A DNA stretch of 64,000 nucleotides. Source: a bacterium (lineage in GTDB: Bacteria; Patescibacteriota; Saccharimonadia; Saccharimonadales; UBA4665). Position numbers and translations under genes: made by a program. The notes under the pieces were generated by a model. The model was given only the letters and a program-made list of their open reading frames with translations, was not told where the DNA came from and made no database searches. The stretch is taken from assembly GCA_021783725.1 (NCBI GenBank), contig JAJXTN010000005.1, positions 1-64,000 on the forward strand, read 5' to 3'. Shown in pieces: positions 62,103 to 64,000 of the stretch (positions are counted from its first letter, which is position 1; the number at the start of each line of letters is the position of its first letter).

Positions 62103-62585
62103 ATGAGTCATAGCCCTGAAGGCCAGAATTTACCGAGCGAATTCTTTACCGGTACTGTCCGCCTGCCAGGTGGTATCGAGCGAGCTACCGCCTACTACGC
62201 CGACTTGTCTCACCCCTTAGGCTTAACCGCCGTCCGTAAGTTAGTTCAAATAACTGGGATTGCACCCAACGACATCCACAATCCGACCAACCATATGATC
62301 ATCGATGCTTTTCAAGGTTTCCCAGCCTACGACTTGAGAATCATGGTTAGGTCGTCGGATTTCCAATTGGGACCGACATCTGATGAAAATATCGAGTTTC
62401 AAGTTAGTGAAGCTGAAACTCTAGAGCGAATCCTAGCTTTTGGACAGACTCACGCTCCGGCTGGTCCGGATAGCCTAATCATCAATGATGAAATCGCTCT
62501 ATATGCTCCAGTCCTAGCCAGAGGGCTAAAAGTTCAAGGTCATAAAGTCGATTCGGCCAATCCACACACCGGATTTTATTTATAA
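62103..62585 (+). CDS. Uncharacterised cytoplasmic protein
   Basis: 160 residues, soluble, one domain, acidic, with no cysteines, signal or membrane segment. Motifs such as YYADLSHPLGLTAVRKLVQITG and HMIIDAFQGFPAYDLRIM look conserved-domain-like but were not recognised. Flanked by tRNA-Met and a strong bidirectional terminator. Confidence 0.72.
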   Translation: MSHSPEGQNLPSEFFTGTVRLPGGIERATAYYADLSHPLGLTAVRKLVQITGIAPNDIHNPTNHMIIDAFQGFPAYDLRIMVRSSDFQLGPTSDENIEFQVSEAETLERILAFGQTHAPAGPDSLIINDEIALYAPVLARGLKVQGHKVDSANPHTGFYL

Positions 62586-62591
62586 ACATAT

Positions 62592-62625
62592 AAAACAGCC
62601 TGAGAATTAAGCTCAGGCTGTTTTA
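62592..62625. terminator. Bidirectional terminator
   Basis: AAAACAGCCTGAG pairs with CTCAGGCTGTTTT around AATTAAG. It has T-runs on both strands and serves both the 160-residue gene (+) and the 29-codon gene (-). Confidence 0.88.
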
Positions 62626-62636
62626 ATAGCTAGCGT

Positions 62637-62726
62637 TTACAATTTTCTTAGTAAACGATCTATATTTAGTAAACTTTGATCCGATGTAGACTCGAATTCA
62701 AAGCTAAGGTCGGTGCTAGACTTCAT
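62637..62726 (-). CDS. 29-residue acidic microprotein with strong promoter
   Basis: ATG at 62726 reads MKSSTDLSFEFES, then STSDQSLLNIDRLLRKL and stop. A GGAG Shine-Dalgarno is 7-8 nt upstream, a consensus TTGACA/TATAAT promoter lies upstream at 62787-62814, and a terminator follows 11 nt after the stop. The protein has an acidic Ser-rich half and an amphipathic Leu-rich C-terminal helix. No family known. The arrangement of near-perfect promoter, ribosome site and terminator argues for real, high expression. Confidence 0.7.
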   Translation of the reverse strand: MKSSTDLSFEFESTSDQSLLNIDRLLRKL

Positions 62727-62786
62727 AGCCGACTCCTAAATTAATTTTGTTTGTAAATTTTTGTTTGTGATCACGAAACAGTATTT

Positions 62787-62814
62787 ATTATACATTAAAT
62801 TGATGATTTGTCAA
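62787..62814 (-). promoter_or_regulatory. Consensus promoter of the 29-codon gene
   Basis: TTGACA (62809-62814) and TATAAT (62787-62792), both perfect consensus with a 16-nt spacer, giving a leader of about 55 nt. Confidence 0.85.
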
Positions 62815-62881
62815 TTTTTATTTCGTTGGACCTCAGATATATAGTACGTCGCGTTCGCCTAACCGACAATATCGGCAATCG

Positions 62882-63238
62882 CTAAATGGTTGTATTTTTT
62901 GCACTATTATTGATTTGAATAAAAATGGCTATAGCTATGATAAATAATAAGCCGGCAAAGCCCAAAAATATCGGATTCGCTTGATGGTTAAGCGATTTGA
63001 CCGGAGTAGCCGTCGTAGTGGTGGCGATAGTTTTGTTAAAGCTAATCGTTGGCAAGCTGTTCGGTTGTAACAGTATGCCCGTCTGACCACTATTCAGCAC
63101 GTCAATAGTGCCACCCGGTTGAATGCCCGATGACACATTGCCACCAAAACTACTAGAGTCGCTGGATAACTGAGGATTATTAGTGCTGGATTGAGTTCCA
63201 GAACTGGTATCGGTTGAGAGTGCTGCGTTGGTCGCCAT
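62882..63238 (-). CDS. C-terminally anchored Ser/Thr-rich protein
   Basis: 118 residues. No signal peptide; a Ser/Thr/Gly/Asn-rich N-terminal 85 residues followed by one hydrophobic helix (about 89-108, IFLGFAGLLFIIAIAIFIQI) and a short tail. It may be tail-anchored with a cytoplasmic N-terminus. No family recognised. Confidence 0.65.
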   Translation of the reverse strand: MATNAALSTDTSSGTQSSTNNPQLSSDSSSFGGNVSSGIQPGGTIDVLNSGQTGILLQPNSLPTISFNKTIATTTTATPVKSLNHQANPIFLGFAGLLFIIAIAIFIQINNSAKNTTI

Positions 63239-63403
63239 AACCCTATTGTACGGTAAAGACTAGTAATTCACCGAATATTTTAATCTCGTCTGTCGCTGGA
63301 ATATGGCCGACTACGTGATTAATCATAATCCGATTAGTTGATGCCTGTGATTAAGTCCATACTTATATGTGATAAAAAAGCTCGACTAACGATTAGGATA
63401 CAT

Positions 63404-63643
63404 ATGTTCGACCGAGCCCCAGACATAAACAAAAAACCGCGAAATGTTAAAGTGCGCACCCAAAACTTCATCAAGAACAACGGCGAACCCTTAGACAAAG
63501 CCGCCAATGACACGCCGACCAGTGAAGAAGTCGTACTAGTCCAGAATAGTCCGGTCATGAGACAACGCTTCCGGCAGATAGCCAGCCGCATCCGCATCAT
63601 CAACGTCCACGGACTCAGAAAAAACCCACCACACGTCGATTAG
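63404..63643 (+). CDS. Small basic protein, unknown function
   Basis: About 79 residues from ATG 63404 (MFDRAPDINKKPRNVKV). Basic, no membrane segment; the C-terminal RQRFRQIASRIRIINVHGLRKNPP is Arg-rich and could bind nucleic acid. An in-frame ATG at 63338 is possible but adds residues with a less natural composition. Convergent with the gene at the window end. Confidence 0.55.
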   Translation: MFDRAPDINKKPRNVKVRTQNFIKNNGEPLDKAANDTPTSEEVVLVQNSPVMRQRFRQIASRIRIINVHGLRKNPPHVD

Positions 63644-63646
63644 GGT

Positions 63647-64000
63647 TTAAGTAACTATTTTTTTGAGTAGATTACGGTCTCGGCGTGTGTTGGCTTCTTC
63701 GATAGCCCCAAAGCCATCGTCGATAAATATTGGCAGGTCGGTGGGTCGTTTACCGATCAATTTAGCAGTCGTAGCCAAACTAATACCCAGCAGGCCGTGC
63801 ATGAACAAGATTCGCCTGACAACGTCATTCATGCGTGGCAAGGCTCCAACCAAATCGGCGACCGGAATAGTTGGCAATTCCAGCGGATTGGCACCGTTAG
63901 GACTAAGCTTTAATGCCGTATGATTTAGACGGCGGCGATTTAGCTCGTCACGAATACAGCCGACCATCATTTCATGAAATACTACTTCCCTACCGACATC
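63647..64000 (-). CDS. Uncharacterised protein, 5' end outside the window
   Basis: The reading frame is open to the window edge upstream of an internal ATG at 63970 (residues DVGREVVFHEM precede it), so the gene is probably truncated here. The visible part, CIRDELNRRRLNHTALKLSPNG and RMNDVVRRILFMHGLLGISLATTAKLIGKRPTDL, is helical and basic. No family recognised. Confidence 0.55.
   Translation of the reverse strand, partial: DVGREVVFHEMMVGCIRDELNRRRLNHTALKLSPNGANPLELPTIPVADLVGALPRMNDVVRRILFMHGLLGISLATTAKLIGKRPTDLPIFIDDGFGAIEEANTRRDRNLLKKIVT

Noticed and set aside
62637-62814. Toxin-antitoxin type I locus
   Set aside because: The 29-residue product lacks the single hydrophobic helix of type I toxins and no antisense promoter was seen overlapping it.

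Overview
The window reads as a chromosomal segment of a Patescibacteria/CPR bacterium, most likely close to Candidatus Saccharibacteria (TM7). The basis is gene content and architecture, not a database match: a long type IV pilus operon, a short HrcA, a MurA with an N-terminal Xre-type helix-turn-helix, a ComEC without a hydrolase domain, a RimK-type ligase beside a retropepsin-like protease, several compact housekeeping proteins and many small membrane proteins of unknown function. UGA is used as a normal stop (for example the pilM and pilN ends), so this is not a UGA=Gly lineage.

Layout. 1-4.3 kb: murB, glyA, a murA fused to a helix-turn-helix, tRNA-Gly. 4.3-7 kb: dUTPase, two small envelope genes and a PrsW-type membrane protease. 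7-7.9 kb: tRNA-Arg and tRNA-His in convergent arrays of palindromic tRNA-derived repeats. 8-13.5 kb: quinone-oxidoreductase-like enzyme, P1B-type ATPase, SEC59/DGK1-like kinase, a pilin-like protein, two tRNA-Pro genes with repeat arrays, Bcp peroxiredoxin. 13.5-21.2 kb: ymdB-rny, tsaB-tsaE, a lamin-tail-domain surface protein, a PRC-barrel protein, recX-nudix-recA. 21.4-30.4 kb: type IV pilus cluster pilB-pilC-pilin-minor pilins-pilM-pilN-pilO-pilP-like. 30.4-37.6 kb: PH-domain protein, ruvB, aldo/keto reductase, ruvA, a REP-associated (Y1) transposase with flanking palindromes, ruvC, nudix, yebC, comEC. 37.7-40.3 kb: three-gene redox operon (FNR-like reductase, ApbE, ferric-reductase-like membrane protein). 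40.3-41 kb: tRNA-Lys with a three-unit repeat array. 41-46.8 kb: nudix, small secreted and membrane proteins, LRR protein, RimK/retropepsin pair, GGDEF protein. 46.8-51.9 kb: heat-shock cluster hrcA-grpE-orf-dnaK-cutA-dnaJ with two CIRCE operators. 52-60 kb: guanylate-kinase-like protein, lepA, murJ, ftsH, tilS. 60-64 kb: AAA+ ATPase, tRNA-Met, uncharacterised proteins and a 29-codon gene with a consensus promoter.

The most unusual content is not a protein system. At the Arg, His, Pro(TGG) and Lys loci the tRNA gene is followed by a terminator hairpin whose stem includes the encoded CCA, then a diverged antisense copy of the tRNA 3' half, then another sense copy of the 3' half. At Arg, Pro(TGG) and Lys the last sense copy is split in its T-loop by an insert of exactly 66 nt. 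The three inserts keep fixed single-stranded motifs while their helices change in a compensatory way. tRNA-Arg is also preceded by two 95-bp units carrying sense and antisense copies of its 5' half, and tRNA-Lys and tRNA-Met share an upstream hairpin element with a covarying 9-bp stem. This looks like a family of structured, tRNA-derived elements and is the main candidate for something undescribed.

A second genome-level trait is initiation: at least 14 annotated genes, plus one 10-codon upstream ORF, have a TAnnnT -10 box only 6-9 nt from the start codon with no room for a Shine-Dalgarno site. This predicts widespread leaderless transcripts beside a set of conventional Shine-Dalgarno genes.
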